DNA from: Alkalibacterium sp.
GTDB lineage: Bacteria; Bacillota; Bacilli; Lactobacillales; Carnobacteriaceae_A
DNA: 43,614 nucleotides
Assembly: GCA_020832185.1 (NCBI GenBank)
Contig: JAFIFE010000019.1
Location: forward strand, 1 to 43,614
Direction: 5' to 3'
The position numbers were made by a program, and so were the translations under genes. The notes under the pieces were generated by a model that saw only the letters and a list, made by a program, of their open reading frames with translations, had not been told where the DNA came from and made no database searches. Positions 1-11,500 of this stretch are shown one piece after another (the stretch's first letter is position 1; every line of letters begins with the position of its first letter).

Positions 1-1016
1 GTTACGTCAGTTGTACGGAAGAAGAATTGTGGGCGATAGTTAGTGAAGAATGGAGTGTGACGTCCACCCTCTTCTTTTGAAAGAACATATACTTCAGCAT
101 CAAATTTAGTATGCGGAGTAATTGAACCAGGTTTAGCTAATACTTGACCACGTTCAACGTCATCACGTGACATACCACGTAATAATGCTCCGATGTTGTC
201 TCCAGCTTCAGCGTAATCTAGTAATTTACGGAACATTTCAACACCAGTAACAGTTGTTTTAGCAGTGTCTTTGATTCCGATAACTTCGATTTCGTCTCCG
301 ACTTTAACTTCACCAGTCTCAACACGTCCAGTAGCAACCGTTCCACGTCCAGTAATTGAGAATACGTCCTCAACTGGCATCATGAATGGTTTAGCTGAAT
401 CACGTTCAGGAGCAGGAATGTAGTCATCTACAGCTTGCATTAATTCAAGAATTTTTTCTTCGTAAGCTTCGTCGCCTTCAAGAGCTTTCAAAGCAGAACC
501 AGAAACTACAGGAATATCGTCACCAGGGAAGTCATATTCAGACAATAAGTCACGAACTTCCATTTCAACTAATTCTAGTAATTCTTCATCGTCAACCATG
601 TCAACTTTGTTCAAGAATACTACGATATAAGGAACGCCAACTTGACGTGAAAGCAAGATGTGCTCACGAGTTTGAGGCATTGGTCCATCAGCAGCAGATA
701 CTACTAAGATAGCTCCATCCATTTGTGCAGCACCAGTGATCATGTTTTTAACGTAATCCGCGTGTCCTGGGCAGTCAACGTGTGCATAGTGACGAGTATC
801 AGTTTCATACTCAACGTGAGAAGTAGAGATCGTGATTCCACGTTCTTTTTCTTCTGCAGCTCCATCGATGCTGTCGTATGCTTGTGCTTCAGCATACCCT
901 TTTTTAGATAATACAGTAGTAATAGCAGCAGTCAACGTAGTTTTACCATGGTCGACGTGTCCGATAGTACCAATATTCATATGTTGTTTTGTACGGTCAA
1001 ATTTCTGTTTAGCCAT
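1..1016 (-). CDS. tuf: Elongation factor Tu (C-terminus cut off by the window edge)
   Basis: Delivers aminoacyl-tRNA to the ribosomal A site as a GTP complex. The visible 338 residues of the usual ~395 begin [20 protein letters not shown]. The G1 motif GHVDHGKT is at about residues 19-26, DCPGH at 81-85 and NKVD follows near 136. The beta-barrel domain 2 and the start of domain 3 ([14 protein letters not shown]) are present; about 57 C-terminal residues lie outside the window. The ATG at 1014-1016 is preceded by a strong Shine-Dalgarno, TAAGGAGGAA, at about 1025-1033. It follows fusA after a 182-base gap that carries its own promoter, so tuf can be transcribed both from the str operon and alone. 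Identity is certain. Confidence 0.98.
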   Translation of the reverse strand, partial: MAKQKFDRTKQHMNIGTIGHVDHGKTTLTAAITTVLSKKGYAEAQAYDSIDGAAEEKERGITISTSHVEYETDTRHYAHVDCPGHADYVKNMITGAAQMDGAILVVSAADGPMPQTREHILLSRQVGVPYIVVFLNKVDMVDDEELLELVEMEVRDLLSEYDFPGDDIPVVSGSALKALEGDEAYEEKILELMQAVDDYIPAPERDSAKPFMMPVEDVFSITGRGTVATGRVETGEVKVGDEIEVIGIKDTAKTTVTGVEMFRKLLDYAEAGDNIGALLRGMSRDDVERGQVLAKPGSITPHTKFDAEVYVLSKEEGGRHTPFFTNYRPQFFFRTTDV

Positions 1017-1092
1017 TTAAATATTTCCTCCTTAGGAATGTTTTCTTTTTTAAAATAGAAAAGGATTTTTCTATTCCTATTTTCTCTTAATA

Positions 1093-1121
1093 ATTATACC
1101 GGTCAAACGGTATAAAATCAA
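1093..1121 (-). promoter_or_regulatory. tuf promoter with overlapping inverted repeat
   Basis: Reading minus, TTGATT (1116-1121) and TATAAT (1093-1098) are separated by exactly 17 bases, a near-consensus sigma-A promoter about 80 bases before the tuf start. An inverted repeat TTATACCG-N6-CGGTATAA (1094-1115) covers the spacer and -10. This could be an operator or a symmetric promoter; only the sequence dyad is seen. Confidence 0.75.
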
Positions 1122-1142
1122 TCAATTTGGTTAATCAGTGCA

Positions 1143-1176
1143 CTCACTCATCATCTATTACTAGCGGATGAATGAG
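1143..1176 (-). other. Stem-loop in the fusA-tuf spacer
   Basis: The arms CTCATTCATC and GATGAGTGAG (minus strand) pair over 10 bp with one G-U, around a 14-base loop, just downstream of the fusA stop. No T-run follows, so it is more likely a processing or mRNA-stability hairpin than a terminator. Confidence 0.5.
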
Positions 1177-1198
1177 CTCCTGATTACAGACCAGCTAA

Positions 1199-3286
1199 TT
1201 AAGCTGCTCCACCATTTTTCTTGATGATTTCTTCAGCAATGCTCTTAGGCACTTGCTCGTAGTGGTCAAATTGCATAGTGAATGTTCCACGACCTTGAGT
1301 TGCAGAACGTAATGCAGTTGCGTAACCGAACATCTCAGCTAAAGGAATGCTTCCTCTAACGATTGTTGCGTTTCCGCGTTGTTCTGATCCTTCAATATTT
1401 CCGCGACGTGCAGAAATGTGGCCCATGATGTCACCCATGTAATCTTCAGGAACAGTTACTTCAACAGCCATCATAGGCTCAAGAATAACAGCACCCGCTT
1501 GTTTAGCAGCGTTTTTCAGAGATAGAGAAGCAGCAACTTTAAATGCTGTCTCATTTGAATCGACATCGTGATAAGATCCATCATACAATTTAGCTTTAAC
1601 GTCAACTAATGGATAGCCGGCAAGAACACCGTTATCAAGTGACGCTTCTAATCCAGCTTTAACTGCAGGAATGTATTCACGTGGAACAACCCCACCAACG
1701 ATAGCATCTTCAAATTCGAAACCTGCTCCTTCTTCGTTTGGAGTAAATTCAATCCATACGTGACCGAATTGACCTTTACCACCAGACTGACGAACAAATT
1801 TACCTTCTGATTGTACTTGTTTAGTGAATGTTTCACGGTAAGATACTTGAGGTGCTCCAACGTTGGCTTCAACTTTGAATTCACGTTTCATACGGTCAAC
1901 GATGATATCCAAGTGTAATTCACCCATACCAGCAATGATTGTTTCTCCAGTTTCGTGATCAGTTTCAGCACGGAACGTAGGATCTTCTTCAGCTAGTTTT
2001 TGTAGAGCCACACCCATTTTATCCTGGTCGGCTTTTGATTTAGGTTCGATAGCTACTTGAATAACAGGTTCAGGGAATACCATTGATTCCAAGATTACCG
2101 GGTTTTCAAGTGAGCATAATGTGTCCCCTGTTGATGTATCTTTAAGTCCAACGGCTGCCGCAATATCTCCAGAAAATACTTCAGGAATCTCTTGACGAGA
2201 GTTCGCGTGCATTTGCAGGATACGTCCAACACGTTCACGACTGTCTTTAGTCGCGTTTAAGATATAAGATCCAGATTCCAATGTACCTGAGTACACACGG
2301 AAGAATGTCAGACGTCCAACGAATGGATCTGTCATAACTTTAAATGCTAAAGCAGAGAACGGTTGATCATCGCCTGCTCCAACTTTAACTTCAGCTTCTG
2401 GGTTTCTTTGCTCGTGACCAATAAGCTCACGAACATCTAAAGGAGATGGCAGGTAATCAACTACAGCATCAAGCAGTAATTGAACCCCTTTGTTTTTGAA
2501 AGCAGATCCAACAAGCACTGGGTAGAATTCTACGCTCAATGTTGCTGTACGGATACCTTCTTTAAGTTCAGCTTCAGAAATTTCTTCTCCCTCAAGATAT
2601 TTCATCATGAGTTCTTCGTCCATATCTGATACAGCTTCAACTAATTTAGTGCGCCATTCTTGAGCTAATTCCATGTGGTCTTCAGGAATGTCTTCTTCAG
2701 TGATTTCAGTTCCTAAATCATTACCGTACATGTAAGCTTTCATTTTAACTAAGTCGATGATACCTTTGAAGTCATCTTCAGCACCGATCGGTAATTGGAT
2801 TGGGTGAGCATTTGCCTGCAAACGGTCATGTAATGTTTCGTTTGCGTTCAAGAAGTCTGCACCTAATTTATCCATTTTGTTTACAAAAACAATACGTGGA
2901 ACGCCGTAAGTTGTTGCTTGACGCCATACTGTTTCTGTTTGTGGTTCAACACCTGATTGTGCATCTAATACAGCAACAGCTCCATCTAGTACACGTAATG
3001 AACGTTCTACCTCAACGGTAAAGTCCACGTGTCCAGGAGTGTCAATGATGTTTACACGGTGGTTGTTCCACTGAGCAGTTGTTGCAGCAGAAGTAATTGT
3101 AATTCCACGCTCTTGCTCTTGCTCCATCCAGTCCATTTGTGATGCACCTTCGTGCGTTTCACCAATTTTGTGAATTCGGCCAGTGTAATAAAGGATACGT
3201 TCAGTCGTTGTTGTTTTACCAGCATCGATGTGAGCCATGATCCCGATGTTACGTGTTTTGCTTAGAGGAAATTCTCTTTTTGCCAC
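1199..3286 (-). CDS. fusA: Elongation factor G (GTG start)
   Basis: Ribosomal translocase GTPase; 695 residues, the normal length. G1 AHIDAGKT is at residues 18-25, DTPGH at 82-86 and NKMD at 136-139. Domains II-V follow, including the domain-IV stretch with [14 protein letters not shown] and the C-terminal EF-G fold with SARRGNIEG. The reading frame begins with GTG (3284-3286), giving [13 protein letters not shown], the usual EF-G N-terminus; GAGAGGTG lies 11-12 bases upstream. An ATG eight bases before the GTG is out of frame. It lies between rpsG and tuf in a standard str operon. Certain. Confidence 0.98.
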   Translation of the reverse strand: MAKREFPLSKTRNIGIMAHIDAGKTTTTERILYYTGRIHKIGETHEGASQMDWMEQEQERGITITSAATTAQWNNHRVNIIDTPGHVDFTVEVERSLRVLDGAVAVLDAQSGVEPQTETVWRQATTYGVPRIVFVNKMDKLGADFLNANETLHDRLQANAHPIQLPIGAEDDFKGIIDLVKMKAYMYGNDLGTEITEEDIPEDHMELAQEWRTKLVEAVSDMDEELMMKYLEGEEISEAELKEGIRTATLSVEFYPVLVGSAFKNKGVQLLLDAVVDYLPSPLDVRELIGHEQRNPEAEVKVGAGDDQPFSALAFKVMTDPFVGRLTFFRVYSGTLESGSYILNATKDSRERVGRILQMHANSRQEIPEVFSGDIAAAVGLKDTSTGDTLCSLENPVILESMVFPEPVIQVAIEPKSKADQDKMGVALQKLAEEDPTFRAETDHETGETIIAGMGELHLDIIVDRMKREFKVEANVGAPQVSYRETFTKQVQSEGKFVRQSGGKGQFGHVWIEFTPNEEGAGFEFEDAIVGGVVPREYIPAVKAGLEASLDNGVLAGYPLVDVKAKLYDGSYHDVDSNETAFKVAASLSLKNAAKQAGAVILEPMMAVEVTVPEDYMGDIMGHISARRGNIEGSEQRGNATIVRGSIPLAEMFGYATALRSATQGRGTFTMQFDHYEQVPKSIAEEIIKKNGGAA

Positions 3287-3356
3287 TAATCATTACACCT
3301 CTCTTTAATTGAGTTAGTTCATGTTTCCATGAATTCGAATAGTCATTTATAAAAGG

Positions 3357-3407
3357 ATAGAACCACAGTCGCACAAATTAATTCTATGCGACTAATCGGT
3401 GTTCTAT
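3357..3407 (-). other. Stem-loop in the rpsG-fusA spacer
   Basis: Two nested inverted repeats occupy most of the 125-base spacer: AGTCGCA/TGCGACT (3367-3373 and 3387-3393), enclosed by ATAGAAC/GTTCTAT (3357-3363 and 3401-3407). No T-run follows in either direction. It is probably an mRNA structure that insulates or tunes fusA translation; the function is inference. Confidence 0.5.
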
Positions 3408-3411
3408 TATT

Positions 3412-3882
3412 TTACCAACGGTAGTGAGCAAACGCTTTGTTCGCTTCTGCCATACGGTGGATTTCTTCACGTTTACGAACAGCAGCACCAGTGTTGTTTG
3501 CTGCGTCCATGATTTCTTTAGCTAATCTGTCTTCCATAGTGTTTTCTCCACGAAGACGAGCATAGTTAACTAACCAACGTAATGCTAGTGTTGTACGACG
3601 ATCTGGACGTACTTCCACAGGCACTTGGTAGTTAGAACCTCCTACACGACGAGCTTTAACTTCTAATACAGGCATGATATTTTTAAGTGCTTGTTCAAAC
3701 ACTTCCATAGGATCATTTCCTGATGTTTCTTTAATTTGATCAAATGCATCATACAAAATCGTAGATGCTTTCCCGCGTTTACCATCAACCATCAAGCGGT
3801 TGATTAAACGAGAAACCAATTTAGAATTGTACATTGGATCTGGCAATACATCACGTTTTGCTACAGGACCTTTACGAGGCAT
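3412..3882 (-). CDS. rpsG: 30S ribosomal protein S7 (uS7)
   Basis: 156 residues, the standard length. It begins [20 protein letters not shown] and carries the S7 signature [17 protein letters not shown], then [19 protein letters not shown] and the C-terminus KAFAHYRW. S7 nucleates assembly of the 30S head on the 3' major domain of 16S rRNA, and in E. coli it represses its own operon by binding the rpsL-rpsG spacer. Here that spacer is unusually long and structured. The start has a strong Shine-Dalgarno (AAAGGAGGAA). It is followed by fusA after 129 bases. Confidence 0.98.
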   Translation of the reverse strand: MPRKGPVAKRDVLPDPMYNSKLVSRLINRLMVDGKRGKASTILYDAFDQIKETSGNDPMEVFEQALKNIMPVLEVKARRVGGSNYQVPVEVRPDRRTTLALRWLVNYARLRGENTMEDRLAKEIMDAANNTGAAVRKREEIHRMAEANKAFAHYRW

Positions 3883-3940
3883 TCAAATTCCTCCTTTCGG
3901 GAATAGTTTTCAGATTTTTGTTGGTGTGCAGCCGAGACGA

Positions 3941-4097
3941 CTTAACGCCTCACTACACTTTTAGTTTTATCCAGTTTCGTTCGGCAGCTCTCCGCTCCAT
4001 TCACATAAAAAATTCGCTGTGCAGCCTTTCGGCTTGCGCGCTGTAATTTTTATGTGGATGTCGGGTAGAGCTTAACGCCTCACTACACTTTTAGTTT
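3941..4097 (-). repeat. 27-bp direct repeat flanking a large stem-loop in the rpsL-rpsG spacer
   Basis: An identical 27-base sequence (starts CTTAACGCCTCACTACAC on plus) occurs at 3941-3967 and 4071-4097, 130 bases apart. The bases before each copy are also partly similar. Between them, 3998-4060 forms a long imperfect hairpin: CACATAAAAA pairs with TTTTTATGTG, and the tip on the minus strand is AGCC-GAAA-GGCT. The whole rpsL-rpsG gap (3883-4102, 220 bases) is occupied by this arrangement and holds no gene. In E. coli S7 binds this same spacer, so an S7-responsive element is one reading; a small mobile repeat is another. Confidence 0.7.
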
Positions 4098-4102
4098 AAA
4101 TA

Positions 4103-4513
4103 TTATTTAGCTCTTTTAGTTCCGTATTTAGAACGACCTTGTTTACGGTCAGCTACTCCAGCAGTATCAAGTGCTCCACGAACGATATGGTAACGTACTC
4201 CAGGTAAGTCTTTTACTCGACCTCCACGGATTAATACCACACTGTGTTCTTGCAGGTTATGACCTTCACCAGGGATGTATGCTGTAACTTCGATCATGTT
4301 AGATAAACGAACACGAGCATATTTACGTAAAGCTGAGTTAGGTTTTTTAGGAGTCATTGTTCCAACACGAGTACAAACACCACGTTTTTGTGGAGAGTAT
4401 ACTGTAGTCTGTTTACGTTTTTGAGTATTGTACCCTCTGTTTAACGCAGGTGACTCTGATTTACTTGTTTTAGATTTACGAGGCTTACGGATAAGTTGAT
4501 TCATTGTAGGCAT
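4103..4513 (-). CDS. rpsL: 30S ribosomal protein S12 (uS12)
   Basis: Decoding-centre ribosomal protein of 136 residues, beginning [15 protein letters not shown], with the S12 core [17 protein letters not shown], the [20 protein letters not shown] loop and the C-terminus [10 protein letters not shown]. Lys and Pro residues classically linked to streptomycin response are in wild-type-like context (TPKKPNS). The frame stays open for 36 codons upstream to an ATG at 4621, but the family N-terminus and the strong Shine-Dalgarno AAGGAGGAA (4521-4529) fix the start at 4513. It is the first gene of the str operon, preceded by its own promoter and a leader of about 200 bases. Confidence 0.97.
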   Translation of the reverse strand: MPTMNQLIRKPRKSKTSKSESPALNRGYNTQKRKQTTVYSPQKRGVCTRVGTMTPKKPNSALRKYARVRLSNMIEVTAYIPGEGHNLQEHSVVLIRGGRVKDLPGVRYHIVRGALDTAGVADRKQGRSKYGTKRAK

Positions 4514-4727
4514 ATTGTGTTTCCTCCTTCCATTTTTTCTATATAGTACGTGCTTTTCTAAGTCCACACATCCAGGCGGTTCCTTTTTGAACAAAAAAGA
4601 ATAATCGCTGACAGGCGACATCTGTTTCCTTCAGAACTTCTAAATATATGGCATTGATTTTGTCTCTTGCGTATCAGTCAAACTGACTGTTAACTCTGTC
4701 GAATCAGAACACAAAAGCACCTCTAGC

Positions 4728-4756
4728 ATAGTACCACGTAGATTTGACTATGTCAA
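4728..4756 (-). promoter_or_regulatory. rpsL (str operon) promoter
   Basis: On the minus strand a perfect -35 TTGACA (4751-4756) and a -10 TACTAT (4728-4733) are separated by exactly 17 bases. The -35 lies within a small dyad TTGAC-ATA-GTCAA (4744-4756). It sits immediately downstream of the rpoC terminator and about 215 bases before rpsL, so rpsL-rpsG-fusA(-tuf) form a unit separate from rpoBC. Confidence 0.85.
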
Positions 4757-4761
4757 CATTC

Positions 4762-4835
4762 TATCTAAAAATTAATTAAAACAAGTAAGAGGTCAGGGAC
4801 AGATTGAACTCTGCCCCGTTTTCTCTTTCTCTTGT
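4762..4835 (-). terminator. rpoBC operon terminator
   Basis: Seven bases after the rpoC stop, the minus strand carries an inner 8-bp stem GGGGCAGA/TCTGTCCC (4810-4817 with 4796-4803). It is extended by an outer ACAAGAG.../...CTCTT-ac-TTGT pairing and followed by TTTTAATTAATTTTT. This is a large rho-independent terminator. Confidence 0.85.
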
Positions 4836-4841
4836 CACGTT

Positions 4842-7800
4842 TTATTTCTGATCTGTCGCTTGAGCGTCTTCGCTGATGCTGTAGACGTTCTCGCTGACGA
4901 CTCCTACTTCTTTAGGTTTCATATCGTTATACACTTTCATACCTGTTCCGGCTGGAATAGATTTACCAATGATAACATTCTCTTTCAGTCCGATCAGTTT
5001 ATCGTTCTTCCCTCTGATTGCAGCATCTGTCAGGACACGCGTTGTTTCCTGGAATGATGCAGCAGATAAGAAACTGTTCGTTTCAAGTGAAGCTTTAGTG
5101 ATTCCTAGTAAGATCGGACGACCAGTTGCTGGTAATCCACCGGATAATAAAGTCGCTTTATTCGCTTCTTTAAAGTCAAACACATCCACTAGACTACCTG
5201 GCAGAATGCTTGTGTCACCTGGATCCATGACTCTAACTTTCTGCAGCATTTGTCTAACCATCACTTCGATATGCTTGTCTCCGATTTCTACCCCTTGACT
5301 GCGGTATGCGTACTGTACTTCCTGAAGCATGTAGTTCTGCAATTTGATTACATTACTGACAGCCAGGAGTTGTTTAGGTTCAATTGACCCTTCACTCAGT
5401 GCATCTCCACGTTCAACAAAGCTTCCGGCTTTTACACGCATACGGGCATTGATTGCCAATGTATACGTACGTGTATCGGTTGCTCCCTTAATCGTTACTT
5501 CTTTCGTACGTTCAGCAGGGATTTCTTCAATCGATACAACTTCCCCTGTTACTTCTGTAATAGTTGCCAGACCTTTAGGGTTTCTGGCTTCAAAAATCTC
5601 TTGTACACGAGGCAGACCTTGAGTGATATCATCTCCGGCAACCCCACCTGTATGGAATGTACGCATAGTCAACTGAGTACCAGGTTCTCCGATAGACTGA
5701 GCAGCGATGGTTCCGACTGCTTCTCCTACTTCGACTTCACGACCTGTAGCCAAGTTACGACCATAACATTTCTTACATACACCGTGGTTCGTGTTACATG
5801 TGAAGACTGAACGGATAGTTACTTGTTCAATGCCGGCGTCAATAATGACTTTAGCAAGATCTTCAGTAATCAGATCATTTTCTCTAACAATTACATCGCC
5901 AGTTTCAGGATGTTTAACAGTTTTACGTGCATGACGTCCGATGATACGTTCTTCAAGCGGTTCGATTTCTTCTGTCCCGTCACGAAGTGTTTCAGCTACT
6001 AGTCCACGTTTAGTTCCACAGTCTTCTTCACGGATGATAACGTCCTGAGCGACATCAACTAGTCGACGAGTCAGGTACCCTGAGTCAGCTGTTTTCAGCG
6101 CTGTATCGGTCATTCCTTTACGAGCTCCGTGGGTAGAGATAAACATCTCAAGGACGGATAGCCCTTCACGGAAGTTAGATGTGATCGGTAATTCCATGAT
6201 TCGACCACTCGGCGCTGCCATCAATCCACGCATACCTGCCAGCTGAGTAAAGTTGGAGATATTCCCACGTGCTCCTGAATCACTCATCATGAAGATGTTG
6301 TTGTGGTTATCAAGAGTGTTCATTAAGTGGTTCTGGATGATGTCTTTGGTTTTCGTCCAGACTTCGATAACTGCAGTGTAACGTTCTTCTTCAGTGATCA
6401 GTCCACGACGGTGTGACGCATTGATTCGGTCAACTTGATCATGCGCTTTAGTTAAGATTTCGCCTTTTTCTTCCAAGTGAGAAATATCAGCGATCCCAAC
6501 AGTAATTCCAGATTTAGTGGAATGCGTATACCCAAGGTTTTTCATTTTATCAAGCATTTTAGATGTTTCTGTTACCTGATAACGTTTGAAGACTTCAGCA
6601 ATGACGTTACTAAAGTTTTTCTTTTTAAACGGTGGAACGATTTCTGCTTCTTGAATGTGCTTGATAATATCTGTTCCGTAAGGGACAAAATATTTATCAG
6701 GTGTCTGTTTTTCCAAGTTGAATTGAGACGGTTCATTCAAGTAAGGGAATTCTTTAGGCATGATTTCATTGAAAATCATTTTCCCAACAGTTGTAATCAG
6801 GTATTTATCTTTCTGCCATTCAGTAAATGGTTTATTCGGCAATGAAGAGGCATGAATCGCTACTCTTGTATGCAGGTGAACGTACCCTGTCTGATAAGCC
6901 TGAAGTGCTTCAGCGTGACTTGAGAATCGAGTACCTTCTCCAATTTTACCGGCATCTTCCATAGTCAGATAGTAGTTACCTAAAACCATATCCTGAGATG
7001 GTGTAACAACTGGTTTACCATCTTTAGGGTTCAAGATGTTTTGAGCACCCAGCATTAAAATACGTGCTTCTGCTTGTGCTTCGTCACTTAGAGGAACGTG
7101 AACAGCCATTTGGTCTCCATCGAAATCGGCATTGTACGCCTCACATACTAACGGGTGTAAACGAATCGCTTTTCCTTCAACAAGGATAGGCTCAAACGCT
7201 TGGATACCCAGTCTGTGAAGAGTAGGTGCACGGTTTAGTAAAACCGGGTGTTCGCGAATAACGTCCTGAAGTACTGGCCAGACTTCGTCATCCATACGCT
7301 CAACTTTGCGTTTCGCATTTTTAATGTTGTTCGCAATTTCTCTGACAACTAATTCTCTCATAACGAAAGGTTTAAATAACTCGATCGCCATTTCCTTAGG
7401 CAATCCACACTGATACATTTTCAGACTTGGTCCTACAACGATAACTGAACGACCAGAATAGTCGACACGTTTACCCAGTAAGTTCTGACGGAAACGTCCT
7501 TGTTTCCCTTTCAGCATATGAGAAAGTGATTTAAGTGGACGGTTACCTGGTCCTGCAACAGCACGGCCACGGCGTCCATTATCAACTAATGCATCTACAG
7601 CTTCCTGCAGCATACGTTTTTCATTCTGAACGATGATGTGTGGTGCGTTTAAATCAAGCAAGCGTTTCAGACGGTTATTACGGTTGATCACTCGACGATA
7701 CAAGTCATTTAAATCACTTGTCGCAAAACGTCCGCCTTCTAACTGGACCATTGGACGCAGTTCAGGTGGAATAACAGGAACGACATTCATAACCATCCAT

Positions 7801-8471
7801 GCTGGATCATTACCAGAATGTCTGAATGCTTCCAGGATGTCCAGACGACGAATCGCACGTGTCCGTTTTTGACCTGTAGCTGATTGAAGCAATTCTTTTA
7901 ATTCTTCAACTTCTTCAACTAAGTTCACATCATTTAGCAGAGTTTTAATCGCATCCGCACCAATTTCAGCTTGGAATTTAGTGCCATATTGGGCACGACG
8001 TTCACGGTATTCTCTTTCAGTCATTAACTGTTTTTTCTCAAGCGGTGTGTCACCGGCATCCGTTACGACGTAAGAAGCAAAATAAATAATTTCTTCTAAT
8101 GCACGCGGGGACATGTCTAAAACTAATCCCATACGACTCGGAATCCCTTTGAAATACCAGATATGAGTGACAGGAGCAGCTAATTCTAAATGTCCCATAC
8201 GTTCTCTACGGACTTTAGATTTCGTTACTTCTACGCCACAGCGGTCACAAACGATCCCTTTATAGTGGACACGTTTGTATTTCCCACATGAACATTCATA
8301 GTCTTTAGATGGTCCGAATATTCTCTCACAAAACAGTCCATCTTTTTCAGGTTTCAGTGTTCGGTAATTAATTGTTTCTGGTTTCTTTACTTCTCCATAA
8401 GACCAGCTGCGGATTTTATCCGGTGAAGCTAAGCCTATCTGAATACTTTCAAATTTATTTACATCGATCAA
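4842..8471 (-). CDS. rpoC: RNA polymerase beta' subunit (TTG start)
   Basis: Catalytic subunit of RNA polymerase; 1209 residues, typical of Firmicutes. The N-terminal zinc site has C60, C62, C75 and C78. The clamp and lid regions follow, and the active-site loop NADFDGD with the three Mg-binding aspartates is at 447-453. The second zinc cluster (CGTKRG ... [11 protein letters not shown]) and a jaw/C-terminal region ending in a charged tail follow. Translation begins at TTG (8469-8471), giving [17 protein letters not shown] as in related lactic acid bacteria. GGGAGGT lies just upstream, and the nearby ATG inside GATCGATG is out of frame. Co-transcribed with rpoB, 113 bases upstream. Confidence 0.98.
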   Translation of the reverse strand: MIDVNKFESIQIGLASPDKIRSWSYGEVKKPETINYRTLKPEKDGLFCERIFGPSKDYECSCGKYKRVHYKGIVCDRCGVEVTKSKVRRERMGHLELAAPVTHIWYFKGIPSRMGLVLDMSPRALEEIIYFASYVVTDAGDTPLEKKQLMTEREYRERRAQYGTKFQAEIGADAIKTLLNDVNLVEEVEELKELLQSATGQKRTRAIRRLDILEAFRHSGNDPAWMVMNVVPVIPPELRPMVQLEGGRFATSDLNDLYRRVINRNNRLKRLLDLNAPHIIVQNEKRMLQEAVDALVDNGRRGRAVAGPGNRPLKSLSHMLKGKQGRFRQNLLGKRVDYSGRSVIVVGPSLKMYQCGLPKEMAIELFKPFVMRELVVREIANNIKNAKRKVERMDDEVWPVLQDVIREHPVLLNRAPTLHRLGIQAFEPILVEGKAIRLHPLVCEAYNADFDGDQMAVHVPLSDEAQAEARILMLGAQNILNPKDGKPVVTPSQDMVLGNYYLTMEDAGKIGEGTRFSSHAEALQAYQTGYVHLHTRVAIHASSLPNKPFTEWQKDKYLITTVGKMIFNEIMPKEFPYLNEPSQFNLEKQTPDKYFVPYGTDIIKHIQEAEIVPPFKKKNFSNVIAEVFKRYQVTETSKMLDKMKNLGYTHSTKSGITVGIADISHLEEKGEILTKAHDQVDRINASHRRGLITEEERYTAVIEVWTKTKDIIQNHLMNTLDNHNNIFMMSDSGARGNISNFTQLAGMRGLMAAPSGRIMELPITSNFREGLSVLEMFISTHGARKGMTDTALKTADSGYLTRRLVDVAQDVIIREEDCGTKRGLVAETLRDGTEEIEPLEERIIGRHARKTVKHPETGDVIVRENDLITEDLAKVIIDAGIEQVTIRSVFTCNTNHGVCKKCYGRNLATGREVEVGEAVGTIAAQSIGEPGTQLTMRTFHTGGVAGDDITQGLPRVQEIFEARNPKGLATITEVTGEVVSIEEIPAERTKEVTIKGATDTRTYTLAINARMRVKAGSFVERGDALSEGSIEPKQLLAVSNVIKLQNYMLQEVQYAYRSQGVEIGDKHIEVMVRQMLQKVRVMDPGDTSILPGSLVDVFDFKEANKATLLSGGLPATGRPILLGITKASLETNSFLSAASFQETTRVLTDAAIRGKNDKLIGLKENVIIGKSIPAGTGMKVYNDMKPKEVGVVSENVYSISEDAQATDQK

Positions 8472-8584
8472 AGGGGCTACCTCCCTTTAGTAGATTATAG
8501 AGCTGCCCTATGCTCCTCTTTCCTGCGCAAAGATGAAAGAGAGGAAATGATATTCACTGACCTCTCTGTTCCTTCTTTGTATTT

Positions 8585-11500
8585 CTAGTCTTGCTCTTGT
8601 TCCTGTTCACGCGCTTCAAGTTCACTTTCAGCAAGTGCCTGTTCTTCTTTCACTCTTGCTTCTTCTGCACGTTTTTCATCTTGTTCTTTTTTCATTTTTT
8701 CAAGTGAATCGACATTTCCGAACTCATCGTCTTCATCTGAGTCTTCAAGATCGATCGGTTCATGGTTGATATCCAGCACTTTCAAGTCCAGTCCTAATGA
8801 CTGAAGCTCTTTAACTAATACTCGGAATGATTCAGGAACACCAGGTTTAGGAATCGTTTCTCCTTTAACAATGGCTTCGTACGTTTTCACACGTCCAACG
8901 ACGTCATCTGATTTATACGTCAGGATTTCCTGTAAGGTATAGGCTGCACCGTATGCTTCAAGTGCCCATACTTCCATCTCTCCGAAACGCTGTCCACCGA
9001 ACTGAGCTTTACCACCAAGTGGCTGCTGAGTTACTAGTGAGTAAGGGCCTGTTGAACGGGCATGGAGTTTATCGTCGACCATGTGCGCCAGTTTAACGAA
9101 GTACATGACACCTACTGACACTTTATTATCAAATGGTTCCCCTGTACGTCCGTCGATCAATACTGTTTTAGCATCGTCGTCCATACCGGCTTCTTTAATT
9201 GTTTCCCAAACTTCTTCTTCATTCGCTCCGTCAAATACCGGACTTGCAATGTGAATGCCCAATTTGCGTGCAGCCATTCCCATGTGAAGTTCGATGACCT
9301 GTCCAATATTCATACGTGATGGTACCCCAAGCGGGTTCAGCATGATATCGACAGGAGTTCCGTCTGGCATGAATGGCATATCTTCTTCAGGTAAAATAAG
9401 GGATACAACACCCTTGTTCCCGTGACGTCCAGCCATTTTATCTCCAACGTTGATTTTACGTTTTTGAACAATGAATACACGAACAAGATAGTTAACGCCT
9501 GGTGATAATTCGTCTCCCGCTTCACGCGTGAAGATTTTAACATCGTGAACGATTCCTCCGCCACCGTGTGGTACACGTAGTGAGGTATCTCTTACTTCAC
9601 GTGCTTTTTCACCAAAGATTGCATGCAGCAGTTTTTCTTCTGCAGATAATTCTGACACACCTTTTGGCGTTACTTTACCAACTAAGATGTCGCCGTCCTG
9701 TACTTCTGCACCAATTCTGATAATGCCTCGGTCGTCTAGATCTTTAAGTGCATCGTCCCCGACGTTCGGCAGTTCACGAGTGATTTCTTCAGGGCCAAGT
9801 TTAGTATCACGTGCTTCAGATTCAAATTCTTCAATATGAACAGAAGTGTACACGTCGTCTTTAACTAAACGTTCACTCATGATAACGGCATCCTCAAAGT
9901 TATAGCCATCGAAAGTTGTGAAGGCAATCAACGGGTTACGTCCCAATGCCATTTCACCATTTTCCATAGATGGGCCATCAGCTAAGATGTCGCCTTTATC
10001 CACTTTTTCACCGTGACGTACTAATGCACGCTGGTTATAAGAGGTTCCGGCATTCGAACGCTTGAACTTAGCAATAAGGTAACGGTCAAGTGCTCCGTCT
10101 TCACGTCTGACACGAACTTGTTTCGCATCCACATATTCCACTACTCCGGAATGTGTCGCGATGATCGCTGCTCCAGAATCTCGTGCAGCTGTGTGCTCGA
10201 TACCTGTTCCAACAAGCGGTGCTTCCGGCTGAATCAGCGGAACCGCCTGACGCTGCATGTTCGCACCCATCAAGGCACGGTTGGAGTCATCGTTTTCCAG
10301 GAATGGAATACTTGCTGTCGCTACAGATACAACCTGCTTAGGTGATACGTCCATGTAATCCATAAGTGAAGCGTCTAACTCTTCATTATTATTTTTAGTA
10401 CGGGCCAGTACTAAATCATTTTGGAAAGATCCATCTTCATTCAGTAGAGCATTTGCCTGAGCTACAACGAAAAGATCCTCTTCGTCAGCTGTCAGGTAAT
10501 CAATGTGCTCCGTTACTTTACCCGTTTCTTTATCTACTCGACGGTAAGGTGTTTCGATAAAGCCAAATTCATTGATTTTTGCATATGTGGACAAACTGTT
10601 GATCAGTCCAATGTTTGGTCCCTCAGGCGTTTCGATCGGACACATACGGCCATAGTGGGAATAGTGAACGTCTCGCACTTCATATCCAGCACGGTCACGT
10701 GTCAAACCACCGGGTCCAAGTGCAGAGAGACGACGTTTGTGTGTCAACTCACCCAATGGGTTAGTCTGGTCCATGAACTGAGATAACTGAGATGACCCGA
10801 AGAACTCTTTAATAGAGGCAACGACTGGTCTGATATTAACAAGCTGCTGTGGAGTTGTAGTCGTCGTGTCTTGAATAGACATACGCTCACGCACCACACG
10901 CTCCATACGGGATAACCCGATACGGAATTGATTCTGCAGTAATTCTCCAACTGAACGGATACGTCTGTTACCTAAGTGGTCGATATCATCTGTTTCTCCG
11001 ATACCTTCCTGCAGGTTAAAGAAGTAGTTCATTGAAGCTATCATGTCTGCTGGAATGATATATTTGATTTCACGGTCCGGATACGCATTACCGATGATGT
11101 TCACGACACGGTCGCTGTCCATTGGTGAGTACACTTTAACGATCTGTAAATCGATCGGCTCCGGTACAACCCCTTCATCAGAAGGATTTAACGTCACTGC
11201 ATTCAATCCGTTATCCAAATGCGGGCCTAATTCGTTCATGACTTCACGGTTGATCAATGTGCCTTCTTTAGCTAATAATTCTCCTGTTTCACTATCAACA
11301 AGCGATTCTGCTAAAGTCAGTCCCATCAAACGGATTTTAAGATCCAGTTTTTTATTCATCTTGTAACGTCCAACGCGTGCCAGATCGTAACGTTTTGGAT
11401 CAAAGAAACGCGTAGTCAGTAAACTTCTAGAAGAATCTGCTGTTTTAGGCTCTCCTGGACGAAGACGCTCGTAAACATCTTTCAGCGCTTCTTCAACACG

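Noticed and set aside
6477-6845. Overlapping long frames opposite rpoC, rpoB and fumC (e.g. 122-172 codons)
   Set aside because: They run antisense to highly conserved genes, have no family resemblance and no ribosome-binding sites.
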